Part shown: piece by piece, positions 1 to 8,008 of the stretch
Layout of the letters: every line of letters starts with the position of its first letter
Numbering within the stretch: position 1 is the stretch's first letter
Origin: Persicitalea sp963803495
GTDB lineage: Bacteria; Bacteroidota; Bacteroidia; Cytophagales; Spirosomataceae
Reading direction: 5' to 3'
Assembly (NCBI GenBank): GCA_963803495.1
Contig: CAWDMP010000002.1
Location: forward strand, 4,154,001-4,218,000
Length of the DNA stretch: 64,000 bases
The notes under the pieces: generated by a model
The model's input: only the letters and a program-made list of their open reading frames with translations
The model's database searches: none
Told to the model about the DNA's origin: nothing
Position numbers and translations under genes: made by a program

Positions 1-2
1 TT

Positions 3-403
3 GGAGCGGTAAGCCGGGGTACTTTCATTATCATCGTTTCTGACCTGCTGGAAGCAGAACTGATGAGAGCGCCAAAGCACGTAAGGGATTTCCTGGATAC
101 GCTTCCTGCCCGACAAATCGAGAGTGTAAAACTAACGCGTGAAGCAAGTGAACTCGCTGATCGTTATATTGTTGCTAAGGTAGTCGGGCAAACCAGCCGT
201 GCGGATTGTCAGCATATTGCGATAGCAACTATCGCCAAAGCAGATATCTTGGTAAGCGACCGTCGCCCGGCTGGAATTTCAAGCACATCGTAAATCTTGA
301 TAAAATACGAGGCTATAACGGTGTTAACTATCAGTTAGGCTACAACATGATCGAAATAAGAACCCCAAAAGAAATTATCAACCATGACGACAACAGCGTA
401 TAA
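3..403 (+). pseudogene. PIN-domain nuclease (VapC-like toxin), 5' cut by window edge, frame broken
   Basis: The reading frame is open from base 3, so the true start lies outside the window. The translation shows a PIN-type C-terminal half: an acidic stretch around SRADCQHIAIAT, then ADILVS, which in this family runs directly into WNFKHIVNLDKI. Here the two parts lie in different frames and are separated by 14 extra bases (258-271). As given, one frame stops at 293 and the other ends at 403. PIN proteins are Mg-dependent RNases, usually toxins of type II toxin-antitoxin pairs. The short gene that begins inside its tail (384) is the expected partner. I infer a disrupted toxin; a local assembly error is the alternative. 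Confidence 0.7.
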
Positions 404-545
404 AACCGAGAAGGGCGTAGTAAAAAGTCTGCGAAAAATCCACGACGAAATAAGCGCCGAAATTAAGAAGATGACTTTTGAGCAGGAGCGCGCCTATCTG
501 GACAAGCTGCTCGCTGGTGAAAATAAGGCAGTCTGTCAGAAATGA
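384..545 (+). CDS. Small protein partnered with PIN toxin (putative antitoxin)
   Basis: A 53-residue charged, mostly helical protein beginning MTTTAYKTEKGVVKSL and containing the phrase IKKMTFEQERAYLDKLL. It overlaps the 3' end of the PIN reading frame by 20 bases. PIN proteins of this WNFKHIVN type often have a similarly small, helix-rich downstream gene, so I infer an antitoxin or accessory role. There is no recognisable DNA-binding fold. A repeat copy starts about 45 bases after its stop codon. Confidence 0.5.
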   Translation: MTTTAYKTEKGVVKSLRKIHDEISAEIKKMTFEQERAYLDKLLAGENKAVCQK

Positions 546-589
546 GTCACGACTGCAAAAGTCCAGTTTCGTCTCCGCTAGCAACCCCC

Positions 590-685
590 AGTTCGGCGTA
601 GGCTTCCACGCAAGTTGTGCGTAGTCTGCAAGACTGCGTACCAAACATTAATAGCCGTTTTTAACGGCCCGAAGCCAAATTCCGC
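590..685 (+). repeat. Dispersed palindromic repeat, copy A
   Basis: About 95 bp shared with 799-908 and 3624-3713. It contains the core GTTGTGCGTAGTCTGCAAGA, whose AGTCT/AGACT arms form one hairpin, then a second hairpin around AGCCGTttttaACGGC, and ends GGCCCGAAGCC. No open frame is shared between the copies. Confidence 0.75.
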
Positions 686-744
686 TAACAATTTTTGGTT
701 AGCTTTACTAATTCTCAGTTGATTATTGTGTCCCTCACCACCCC

Positions 745-908
745 TAGTTCGTCGTAGTCTTCGTCTTCCGCTTCCGCGTTCCGCGCGCGTTGTGCACTAG
801 TTCGTCGTAGTCTTCCGCGCAAGTTGTGCGTAGTCTGAAAGACTGCGTACTAAACATAAAAAGCCGCCGACGGTCGGCCCCGCTGAACGGCCCGAAGCCC
901 AATTCCGC
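745..908 (+). repeat. Dispersed palindromic repeat, copy B with a partial duplicate at its left end
   Basis: The full copy spans about 799-908 and is the longest of the three. The opening words AGTTCGTCGTAGTCTTC occur twice, at about 745 and 798, so the left part is a partial duplication. The two-hairpin structure is the same as in copies A and C, with an added GCCGCCGACGGTCGG palindrome. The stretch 546-970 holds only these repeat copies and no gene. Confidence 0.75.
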
Positions 909-970
909 CTCAGCCACCCACCTCTTCTAGCAAGAACAAAGTTTCAGATCAAAAACGCTATCTTTGAATC

Positions 971-1195
971 ATGACAACTTACCAAGTAAACGTACTGAAT
1001 CCTAAGGCCGACAGGTTGCTGAAAGACTTAGCGGACCTTGAACTGATTTCGCTTTCAGAGACTTCCGCTGATCCGTTCCTTGCGGTTGTCAACCGATTGC
1101 GAGACAACGCCTCTGCCGCACCACCGACCATGGAAGAAATCACCGATGAAGTAGAAGCCGTTAGATCCCAGCGCTATGCCAGAAGCAAGGCATAG
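971..1195 (+). CDS. Putative antitoxin of a PIN-type TA pair
   Basis: A 74-residue protein, MTTYQVNVLNPKADRLLKDL, with a short beta strand followed by helices. Its C-terminal half contains PTMEEITDEVEAVR, resembling the small antitoxins that precede COG1569-type PIN toxins. Its last 20 bases overlap the start of the PIN gene at 1176, an arrangement expected for translational coupling. The antitoxin assignment comes mainly from size, composition and position. Unlike the PIN gene at the window edge, this pair looks intact. Confidence 0.7.
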   Translation: MTTYQVNVLNPKADRLLKDLADLELISLSETSADPFLAVVNRLRDNASAAPPTMEEITDEVEAVRSQRYARSKA

Positions 1196-1589
1196 GGTAA
1201 TTATCGACACTAATCTTTGGATAAGCTTCTTGCTATCAAAGACCTTATCGAAGATCGACCCGCTATTTAGGGATGCCAAATTGGTGTTGCTCTTCAGTCA
1301 AGAACTGCTTGATGAATTTATCGAAGTAACGCAACGGCCAAAATTCAGAAAGTATTTCTCAGATGCTGATCTGCAAGACCTGGTAGTAAAGATCGGAAGC
1401 AAAGCAGAATTTGTACCAGTTACCTCATTAGTCGATCTGTGTCGAGATCCGAAAGATAATTTTCTTCTTTCATTGGCGAAAGATGGCGAAGCAACTCACT
1501 TGATCACTGGTGACAAAGATCTTTTGGTTTTGGAATATCTAGAGACGACTAAAATATTGACTATCGCAAGCTATCTTGAAGATCAGTAA
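1176..1589 (+). CDS. PIN-family toxin (COG1569-like)
   Basis: A 137-residue protein with the full set of PIN-domain acidic signatures: VIIDTNLWISFLL at the N-terminus (first Asp), a central LLDEFIEV (Glu), CRDPKDNFLLSLA (Asp/Asp) and HLITGDKDLL (Asp). Proteins of this family are Mg-dependent endoribonucleases and act as toxins of type II TA modules. The start at 1176 overlaps the upstream antitoxin gene by 20 bases. No disruption is seen. Function is inferred from the motif order and the pairing. Confidence 0.85.
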   Translation: MPEARHRVIIDTNLWISFLLSKTLSKIDPLFRDAKLVLLFSQELLDEFIEVTQRPKFRKYFSDADLQDLVVKIGSKAEFVPVTSLVDLCRDPKDNFLLSLAKDGEATHLITGDKDLLVLEYLETTKILTIASYLEDQ

Positions 1590-1757
1590 ACTTTTTCTAC
1601 GACTTATTAATGATTTTCGATCTTTCGTGAGCTTCCGGCGCAATGGTGGAAAAAAAGTTTTTGAAGATTTTTTTGAGAAAACCGCCATCTGCAAAATCTG
1701 GTAGTTGTACCAGGTTCAAATCATTGTTTTTGACGAAAAAACTGAAACAATACTGAA

Positions 1758-2075
1758 ATGGATAATCTAGAAGTTGTATCCGATTACATGAAGGAGGTAG
1801 CCGCCTACGCTCCCAAGGAGCAGGGGCAACTCCTCTACGACCCGCAAAAGCAGCATTTTCTCATCTAGACCACTCACTGGGACGATGACCGAAGGCAGTA
1901 CGGCTGCTATCTGCACATAGAGGTGAAAGCCGAGGGCAAGTTGTGGATTCAGCACGACGGTACCGATCTTGCCGTAGCCGATACCTTGGTCGAGCGAGGC
2001 ATTCCCAGAGATCAAATCGTATTGGGCTTCCGGTCGCCTTTCTATCGGAAGATGAGTGACTTTGCCGTGGCTTGA
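1758..2075 (+). pseudogene. xisI: XisI-family protein with in-frame amber codon
   Basis: Read through a TAG at 1866-1868, this frame gives about 105 residues that follow the XisI family closely: WDDDRRQYGCYLHIEVKA, LWIQHDGTD, LVERGIPRDQIVLGFRSP and a final DFAVA. XisI proteins (about 111 residues) were named for control of fdxN element excision in cyanobacteria and usually sit beside xisH, which is not present here. The amber codon falls just before the conserved TTHWDDDRR stretch. The product as given would stop after 36 residues. The 3' end abuts a uvrB remnant, which marks a recombination junction. Confidence 0.8.
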
Positions 2076-2076
2076 A

Positions 2077-2274
2077 CCCGACGAAATCCGCATTGCCGCC
2101 GACCCCGTGGTACAGTACATGGGCCAGGGCGAACTCCAGAAACTCCTCGCCGAAACCCAACGCAAAATGGAAGCCGCCGCCAAGGATTTGAACTTTCTGG
2201 AAGCGGCCAGGTATCGGGATGAGGTGCTGCAGTTGAAGGAGCGGTTGAAGGGGGAGAAGGTGAAGGCTTCTTGA
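2077..2274 (+). pseudogene. uvrB: uvrB 3'-terminal remnant (UVR motif)
   Basis: The frame reads EPDEIRIAADPVVQYMGQ, then ELQKLLAETQRKMEAAAKDL and NFLEAARYRDEVLQLKERL. This is the C-terminal linker and UVR motif of UvrB, the damage-loading subunit of nucleotide excision repair. The first ~600 residues of UvrB are absent: upstream of about 2077 the sequence is the xisI tail. I infer a truncated second copy or the leftover end of a rearranged gene. A terminator-like hairpin follows at 2375. Confidence 0.75.
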
Positions 2275-2374
2275 GGGGTAGAGGCACAAAGGCACAAAGT
2301 TTCAAAGTGGAGCAGGGTGCGGGGATTTGGGATTTTTGCTTACTTTTCGTTTTTGAACGGCTGGGATCGGCTCG

Positions 2375-2408
2375 TCCCGATTTTTAATCGGGATGCCGCT
2401 TTTTTTTG
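2375..2408 (+). terminator. Rho-independent terminator after the uvrB remnant
   Basis: Stem TCCCGATT / AATCGGGA (2375-2382 with 2386-2393), a three-base loop and a run of eight T from about 2400. It fits a former uvrB transcription end. Confidence 0.65.
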
Positions 2409-2980
2409 GCAGTCATTGGCAGACTCAATGACGTTATTTTGCTAGATCGCAAAAATAATTATATTATAACGTTATGTATTTCAGCAACTTACTGAAACTT
2501 TGTTTAATATTGTGGAAAAATTTTCATGGTGTTTTTTCTACATTTTATATAAAAACAGCACACTTATTCAACCGGCATCTAAGTGAATATCAAATCTTTT
2601 GTCATGTTTTTTTTACATTAAAAAATTGAACAAAAACTTAGACTCATCATAGCCTACTCTATCACACCTTGTACTGTTCTCGAACGAAAAGATTATACAG
2701 GTACATAAATCTCCACGCACCATAGGGTCTTTTCTAATCTGACCGCCACTCAGCGAACATTACAGAATATAGTATTTTTTCTGGAAGGCAGGATTCTAAG
2801 TCTACCGAAGGCAGACCTGTTTTCTTACGTAGCTTTCTTGGTAGGCATGAGGTTTTTCAAAAATTTCTTGTCTCGTTTCCAACCTTTTCGTTGAGAGGCA
2901 GCTCTTATATCAAACTGCCGTAAAAGCTATTGCAAGAAAAACAATGTTCTTATGGTGAATCAACCGAACTCCTTCACATT
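2409..2980. other. AT-rich intergenic stretch, no gene seen
   Basis: About 570 bases of low-GC sequence without a convincing frame or RNA gene. Base composition is clearly below that of the metabolic genes further right, as expected for foreign or decayed DNA. Confidence 0.5.
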
Positions 2981-3400
2981 ATGAAAGCCTTATTTTCTAT
3001 ATATATAGCTTGTCTTATAAAAATAGAGATTTGCCTTATGATGTTAGGGTTGCTGCTATTGGTTAGTTGCACCAAATCCGACCCTACCTGCTTACCCTAC
3101 GAAGGAGTAATATTACCTGCTACCCCTTGTGCAGGTGATCGAATTGTGATGAAGGTCTTAAATAAGAAGTTGGGGGACATCTATTTTTTTGGTAGAGATT
3201 CGGCTCACAATGCTGTTTCAGCGCAGTTTCCAGATACCATATCAGCTTCATTGAACATGGGAAAGAAGATTTATTTTGATTATGAAATCCTAGATAAATA
3301 CGATGGAGTAATCTGCCAAGGTGCCTTCGGCAGCGCACCGAAGACACAAATAAGAATCATTCGATTCTCTTTTGAACCGTGCCTTACGAATATAAAATAA
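2981..3400 (+). CDS. Hypothetical lipoprotein
   Basis: About 139 residues with an N-terminal hydrophobic stretch ending in LLLLVSCTKSD, a lipobox (LVSC) that predicts lipid attachment and export to the membrane. I place the start at ATG 2981; an internal start at 3038 would also keep the signal. The mature part has three further cysteines (CLPYEG, PCAGD, CQGAF) and no domain I recognise. It lies in low-GC sequence between repeat copies, so recent acquisition is plausible. Confidence 0.55.
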   Translation: MKALFSIYIACLIKIEICLMMLGLLLLVSCTKSDPTCLPYEGVILPATPCAGDRIVMKVLNKKLGDIYFFGRDSAHNAVSAQFPDTISASLNMGKKIYFDYEILDKYDGVICQGAFGSAPKTQIRIIRFSFEPCLTNIK

Positions 3401-3426
3401 ACTTACTCATTTTAAAACTATCTACC

Positions 3427-3660
3427 ATGAAGAATTTCATATGTGCCTCGATTGCGATGTTTGCGATGTGCCTGTGTTTAAATATTTACGGGCAACCGCT
3501 TAATTACTATTGGGATGGTGACACCAAGCGTTTTTTTGAAACTGACTCTTCTCTTATTCTGATAGAAGTCCTTTCTGAGGATGTGAAAGAGTTTTCTCAA
3601 GATTTGAAAAGCAGTGAATTTCTTAGTTTGTCGTACGTCTTCCGCGCGAGTTGTGCGTAG
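3427..3660 (+). pseudogene. Secreted protein truncated by repeat copy C
   Basis: MKNFICASIAMFAMCLCLNI begins a signal peptide ending near YGQ, followed by NYYWDGDTKRFFE and SLILIEVLS. This pattern resembles the N-terminal propeptide-like region of secreted subtilisin-type proteins in Bacteroidota, but too little remains to be sure. The last ~12 residues of the frame come from the dispersed repeat starting at about 3624. No continuation is found beyond it, so the repeat replaced or disrupted the rest. Confidence 0.5.
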
Positions 3661-3713
3661 TCTGAAAGACTGCGTACTAAATATGAACAGCCGTCTGTGA
3701 CGGCCCGAAGCCC
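3624..3713 (+). repeat. Dispersed palindromic repeat, copy C
   Basis: It shares GTTGTGCGTAGTCTGAAAGA and the following GCGTACTAAA with copy B, then an AGCCGTCtgtGACGGC hairpin and CCCGAAGCCC. It interrupts the secreted-protein gene to its left. Confidence 0.75.
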
Positions 3714-3808
3714 CTAGTTCCCGATGGAATGTCATCTGTTTTGCAATCGGTCGCGGGCCGACCAGGACTTGGGAAATAAAACATCTTTTCACAAAATTAT
3801 TATCTGGG

Positions 3809-4038
3809 TATGAAAGTGCTAAAAACGAAACTTCCTGATGAGGTAGAATTGTACGAAGCAAAAATGGTACTGGCTGCTTATATGTTTGACAGAGAGATAC
3901 TATCATCAGGTCAAGCGGCTGAATTCGTGGGCATTTCCCGAAGAGAATTTTTGTAAGAAGTCGGTAAGTACGGCGTGTCCATATCCGGGGAGACCGGCAC
4001 AGATTTGGAAGCGGTCGGTGGGCTGGAAATTTGATAAT
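3809..4038 (+). pseudogene. UPF0175-like antitoxin with premature stop
   Basis: The frame from ATG 3809 reads LPDEVELYEAKMVLAAYMFD, then SSGQAAEFVGISRREFL, which is the helix-turn-helix-like region of UPF0175 proteins. A TAA follows at once, and the same frame continues EVGKYGVSISGETGTDLE, the family's normal C-terminus. One in-frame stop therefore splits an otherwise intact gene. Such proteins usually precede a PIN-type (DUF3368) toxin gene, which is absent here. Confidence 0.65.
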
Positions 4039-4117
4039 GAAGAAGGCCATAGTCGGCAAGAGTTTTCCAGTGAGCTTTGTATCGCCTGGACGAGTCTAAA
4101 GTCTACCAGCGTCAACG

Positions 4118-4315
4118 TCATTCGCCCCTGGCGATCTTACCTTTCCGGGCATAGTCGATGGTCAGCATTCCGTCGTCCGAGAGAGACGCCGCCGGGATTC
4201 TGGCGACCCCGGCGGCCTGTATGTCCATCTTGCAATGAGTGAAATTAGTTACGAAAGTAGCGGCGTATCTGGATTGGTTGAACGAGTAGGTAATTCCTTT
4301 GATTAATTTGTTCAT
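4118..4315 (-). CDS. Small hypothetical protein
   Basis: A 65-residue frame, MNKLIKGITYSFNQSRYAAT, on the same strand as and 78 bases downstream of the cupin gene. No family is recognised. Being co-directional with the cupin gives modest support, but it may be a remnant or a chance frame. Confidence 0.3.
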   Translation of the reverse strand: MNKLIKGITYSFNQSRYAATFVTNFTHCKMDIQAAGVARIPAASLSDDGMLTIDYARKGKIARGE

Positions 4316-4392
4316 GTCGTATCATTGGGTTTTGTTTTATCCTCTTGATACAACCGAAATCGTCGGGTGTGACAGAAAAGCAAAGCACTACC

Positions 4393-4752
4393 CTATATTT
4401 CTTCCAAATCCTTCCGCGTCAGTTCGCCCTTCGTATTACCCGTATTCAAAGTACCAGCCGGCTCGAAGAGCATGACCGAGACTTCCTCCGCTACCACGGG
4501 CCGGTGCTCGACGCCTCGGGGCACGATCAGGAATTCGCCTTCCCGTAAGTCGACGCTCTTGTCTCGAAATTCCATCTTGAACTGGCCTGCGAGTACGTAG
4601 AACATTTCGTCGTCGTCGTCGTGCTTGTGCCAAACGAATTCGCCTTTGAACTTGACCAGTTTGATATGCTGACCGTTCAATTCGCCCACGATGCGTGGGT
4701 TCCAGTGGTCGCTGAAAAGCGCTAGTTTTTCGGAGATGTTTACTTTGTTCAT
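4393..4752 (-). CDS. Cupin-domain protein
   Basis: A 119-residue single-domain cupin. Motif 1 is visible as FVWHKHDDDDEMFYVLAG (His, His and Glu metal ligands) and motif 2 as GEFLIVPRGVEHRP (final metal-binding His). The fold is a small beta barrel that binds a metal ion; family members range from isomerases to sugar-binding sensors, so the substrate cannot be stated. It is divergent from the GAF gene at 4841, with 88 bases between the starts. Confidence 0.85.
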   Translation of the reverse strand: MNKVNISEKLALFSDHWNPRIVGELNGQHIKLVKFKGEFVWHKHDDDDEMFYVLAGQFKMEFRDKSVDLREGEFLIVPRGVEHRPVVAEEVSVMLFEPAGTLNTGNTKGELTRKDLEEI

Positions 4753-4840
4753 CAGGGTGGTTGTAGAAAGGAAAAGGTGAATGATGGCACTAAGTACGGA
4801 TCGCCAAAGTTATCAGACGAACCATTGTTGCATAAACTTC

Positions 4841-5318
4841 ATGAGAAACCATACCATTGACTCTGCCCTTGCCGCGCTCCAAAGCCGGGATGCGGCGCCT
4901 GATTGGACGCAGGTACTGACGGACACCATCGCGGCTTTCGGCTGTACCACCGGTACGCTGCACGTTTTGGATCAAGATACCAAGATGCTCATGCTACGCG
5001 CTCAGCAAGGCATTCCCGAGTTTTTGATGCCCAAGATGGCGGTCATTCCCGATCGGCAAGGGTATGGCGGGCATTGCCGCCGAACGGCGGGAACCCGTCG
5101 AAATGTGCAACCTGCAAACCGACGAGTCGGGTGTGGCGCGCCCCTCAGCCCGCGAGACCAAGGTACAGGGCTCGATCGCCGCACCGCTGCTGCTCGACGG
5201 TGAGCTCTACGGCGTGATCGGCATCGCCAAGCCCGAGCCCTACGATTTTACGAAACAGGAAACTAGCGACCTGATGGCAATTGGGGAGGCATTGAGCCGC
5301 GAGCTGGTCCGGGGGTAG
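4841..5318 (+). pseudogene. GAF-domain protein, single-base frameshift
   Basis: The N-terminal part runs from MRNHTIDSALAALQSRD to LMPKMAVIP, and the C-terminal part, in another frame, from IGKGMAGIAAERREPV to ALSREL. Together they form one GAF domain of about 158 residues (DWTQVLTDTIAAFGC, TGTLHVLD, GSIAAPLLLDGELYGVIGIA). Removing one G at 5051 restores a continuous protein. GAF domains bind small ligands and act in signalling; no output domain is attached. I chose ATG 4841 rather than 4781 because family similarity begins there. It may be a sequencing insertion rather than a true lesion. Confidence 0.75.
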
Positions 5319-5352
5319 AATTTCGCGCTATTTTCTCGCAGGCAACGGCTAA

Positions 5353-5856
5353 CTACAGCACCCGAATCACCTTAACAAAGCGCCGCATGTAGTGTCCCGC
5401 AAGTGGCGTGATGACCACCGAGTACTTCTTGCCGGAAGTGGAATGGATAAACCTGACGCCCTCTTCGTCGTTTTTGACGATGATTCCCAGATGCCCAATA
5501 CGTCGACTACCGGGCGCAGTACCCGTAAAAAGCACGATGTCGCCCGGCGTGGCTTCCGCTACGGGCACCGTGGGGCCGGCATCCTTGAAATTAGCCGAAC
5601 TACGCGGTACCTCTACGCCAAACTGCCCGTACACATGATTGACGAATCCCGAACAATCGAAGCCTACTTCCGGGTCAGACGTGGCGTACTTGTAAGGTAA
5701 CCCGCGGAGGGTCTTGGCATAAGCCACGATTTCCTGAGCGAGGGTAGGCTCCTGTGTTTGGATGATCTCAGTGGGTAGCTCAGCGTCGGAAGTAGCAGAT
5801 TCCTGGCGGCAGGCAAAGAGAATAGTTAACGATAAAGCGAAAAAAACAAATTTCAT
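5353..5856 (-). CDS. NlpC/P60 (C40) peptidase lipoprotein
   Basis: A protein of about 167 residues starting MKFVFFALSLTILFACRQ, a lipoprotein signal with a FAC lipobox. The catalytic triad of C40 peptidases is present: Cys in GFDCSGFVNHVYG, His in IGHLGIIV and a third polar residue (His) in FIHSTSG. These enzymes cut D-Glu-diaminopimelate links in peptidoglycan stem peptides, here from the outer membrane or periplasm. I moved the start inward from 5910 because the upstream 18 codons overlap the P-ATPase end and would precede the signal peptide. It sits 46 bases downstream of the ATPase on the same strand. Confidence 0.85.
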   Translation of the reverse strand: MKFVFFALSLTILFACRQESATSDAELPTEIIQTQEPTLAQEIVAYAKTLRGLPYKYATSDPEVGFDCSGFVNHVYGQFGVEVPRSSANFKDAGPTVPVAEATPGDIVLFTGTAPGSRRIGHLGIIVKNDEEGVRFIHSTSGKKYSVVITPLAGHYMRRFVKVIRVL

Positions 5857-5902
5857 GAGGTAAGGTAGCGAGTCTGTTCCAAGCGTACTTCTTGCGACAA
5901 AA

Positions 5903-7909
5903 CTAATCAAACTCTAGATTCTGTACCCGCACAGCGTTCAAAATCGCCAGCATCGCCACGCCCACATCGGCAAAAACGGCTTCCCACATCGTGGCGACGC
6001 CGCCCGCGCCCAAAATCAGCACGATCACCTTGACGCCCATTGCCAGTCCAATATTCTGCCACACGATGCGGCGCGTGGCCCGACCGATCGCGATAGCCGT
6101 GGCGATTTTGGCGGGTTCGTCGTTTTGGATGATCACGTCGGCGGTTTCGATCGTGGCGTCGGAGCCCAGGCCACCCATCGCCATACCCACGTCGGCCAGC
6201 GCCACCACGGGGGCGTCGTTGACGCCATCGCCCACGAAAGCCAGTTTCGCCTTCGGATCGTTGGCCATCGCCTTTTGCAGCCGCTCGACTTGCGCCACTT
6301 TGTCCTCGGGCAGCAGGTCGCCGTGCCATTCGTCCACGTCCACCGCTCGGCCGACCTCGTCGACTACTGCCGACTTGTCTCCCGAAAGCATCACGGTGCG
6401 GATGCCTTGTTTTTTTAAGTTGGCAACTACTTCCGCCGCGTCGGTCTTGATTTCGTCGGCAATGGTGAAGTAGCCGGAGAATTCGCCGTCCAGCGCGGTC
6501 ATCACGGTGGTGTTGGAGATTTTGGTCAAGGCCTCGTCGAAAGCCACGTCGAACTTGCGCAGCAGCTTGGCGTTGCCCACCAGCATTTTGCGGCCCTCGA
6601 CGGTACCTTTCAGCCCGTGACCGGGAATCTCTTCTACGTCTTCAACCGAAAAAGACGCGTATGCTTTTCCTTTCTGACTATCGTCGCGCTCTGCGTAGCG
6701 ACGCCCGGCAAATTCAAGAATAGCCGTCGCGATCGGGTGCGTCGATTTGGTTTCCAGGGCGGCGGTCAACTGCGCGAGTTGCTGAGGTTCGATGCCAATC
6801 GCCTGCACGTCTTGCACCGCAAAAACGCCCTTGGTCATCGTGCCCGTCTTGTCCATGACGACAGTTTTGAGCTGAGTCAATAAATCAAGAAAAACCGAAC
6901 CTTTTACCAAAATGCCGTGGCGCGATGCCGCGCCGATGCCCCCGAAGTACCCGAGTGGAATCGAAATTACCAACGCGCAGGGACAGCCGATCACCAGAAA
7001 CACAAGTCCCCGGTACAGCCAGTCGCTGAATACGTAATTCTCCACAAAAAAGTAGGGAAGTAGGTAATGAGTACCGCCAGAGGCACAGATGATGGGCGTG
7101 TAAACTCTGGCGAAGCGGGCGATGAATTCCTGCGTTTGGGCCTTGCGCCCCGTGGCTTCCTGCACCAGTTTGAGGATGCGCGACAGCTTGGAGTCCTGGA
7201 AAGGCGTGGTTACTTCCATCTCGACCAGCGACTGCCGGTTGATCATGCCGGCCAGCACGGCCTCGCCGCGCTCGATGGTACGCGGGACGCTTTCGCCCGT
7301 CAGCGCCGCCGTGTCGAACGAGCCGCTATCGTGGCGCATGATGCCGTCCAGGCCCACTTTTTCGCCGGGCTTGATCTGTACCGTTTCCCCTACTTGTACC
7401 TCCGCGGCCTTGACCACCTGGTACTTGCCATCCCGCACGACGGTCACCTCATCGGGCCTGACGTCGAGCAGCGCCTTGATCGACCGCCGCGCCCGCAGCA
7501 CGGCGGATTCCTGGAACAACTCGCCGATGGTGTAAAAGAGCATGACCGCCACGCCTTCGGGGTACTCGCGGATCGCGAAAGCGCCTAAAGTCGCTACGCT
7601 CATCAGGAAAAATTCGGTAAAAACGTCTCGATGTAAAATCCGGCGCCACGCCCGCCGCAACACCGGCCAACCCACGGGCAGATACGCCACCAGGTACAGC
7701 AAAAACCGCCACGGATCTACAAACCAGGCTACATCGAACTGATCCAGCGCGATGCCCAACAACAGCAGTACCAGGCTGGTGATAGCCGGGAGGTACTCGC
7801 GCCAGGGTGGCCCGCCTCTTTTTTCGTGGGCGAGAGCGGCGGCCACCGGCGTGTCGCCTTGTTGGAGTATGTCAACGTCGTCGTGGGAATGATCGTGGTC
7901 GTGCGCCAT
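5903..7909 (-). CDS. Heavy-metal P1B-type ATPase (Zn/Cd/Co type)
   Basis: A 668-residue pump with a His/Asp-rich start (MAHDHDHSHDDVD) instead of an HMA domain. In order it shows the TGES dephosphorylation motif, the membrane metal-binding CPC in GCPCALVIS, the phosphorylated Asp in DKTGTMTKG, the HP motif in STHPIATA, and GDGVNDAPVVALADVG near the hinge, with paired helices at the C-terminus. CPC with these flanks fits Zn2+/Cd2+/Co2+ export across the inner membrane. No metal-responsive regulator is adjacent. The length is normal and the frame intact. Confidence 0.92.
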   Translation of the reverse strand: MAHDHDHSHDDVDILQQGDTPVAAALAHEKRGGPPWREYLPAITSLVLLLLGIALDQFDVAWFVDPWRFLLYLVAYLPVGWPVLRRAWRRILHRDVFTEFFLMSVATLGAFAIREYPEGVAVMLFYTIGELFQESAVLRARRSIKALLDVRPDEVTVVRDGKYQVVKAAEVQVGETVQIKPGEKVGLDGIMRHDSGSFDTAALTGESVPRTIERGEAVLAGMINRQSLVEMEVTTPFQDSKLSRILKLVQEATGRKAQTQEFIARFARVYTPIICASGGTHYLLPYFFVENYVFSDWLYRGLVFLVIGCPCALVISIPLGYFGGIGAASRHGILVKGSVFLDLLTQLKTVVMDKTGTMTKGVFAVQDVQAIGIEPQQLAQLTAALETKSTHPIATAILEFAGRRYAERDDSQKGKAYASFSVEDVEEIPGHGLKGTVEGRKMLVGNAKLLRKFDVAFDEALTKISNTTVMTALDGEFSGYFTIADEIKTDAAEVVANLKKQGIRTVMLSGDKSAVVDEVGRAVDVDEWHGDLLPEDKVAQVERLQKAMANDPKAKLAFVGDGVNDAPVVALADVGMAMGGLGSDATIETADVIIQNDEPAKIATAIAIGRATRRIVWQNIGLAMGVKVIVLILGAGGVATMWEAVFADVGVAMLAILNAVRVQNLEFD

Positions 7910-8008
7910 TGGGCAGGGAGGTCGTGTGTTAGGAATACACAGGATTTTTGGAGTACTATGCAGAATAATCGTACCCGGAGCTATTTTCCTAACACGTAAA
8001 ACGAAAGA

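Noticed and set aside
1866..1868. Pyrrolysine or readthrough at the xisI TAG
   Set aside because: No stop-codon recoding machinery or conserved context is visible; a nonsense change or sequence error is simpler.
3478..4059. Minus-strand 193-codon frame
   Set aside because: It runs across the dispersed repeat and antisense to recognisable antitoxin sequence; no family match.
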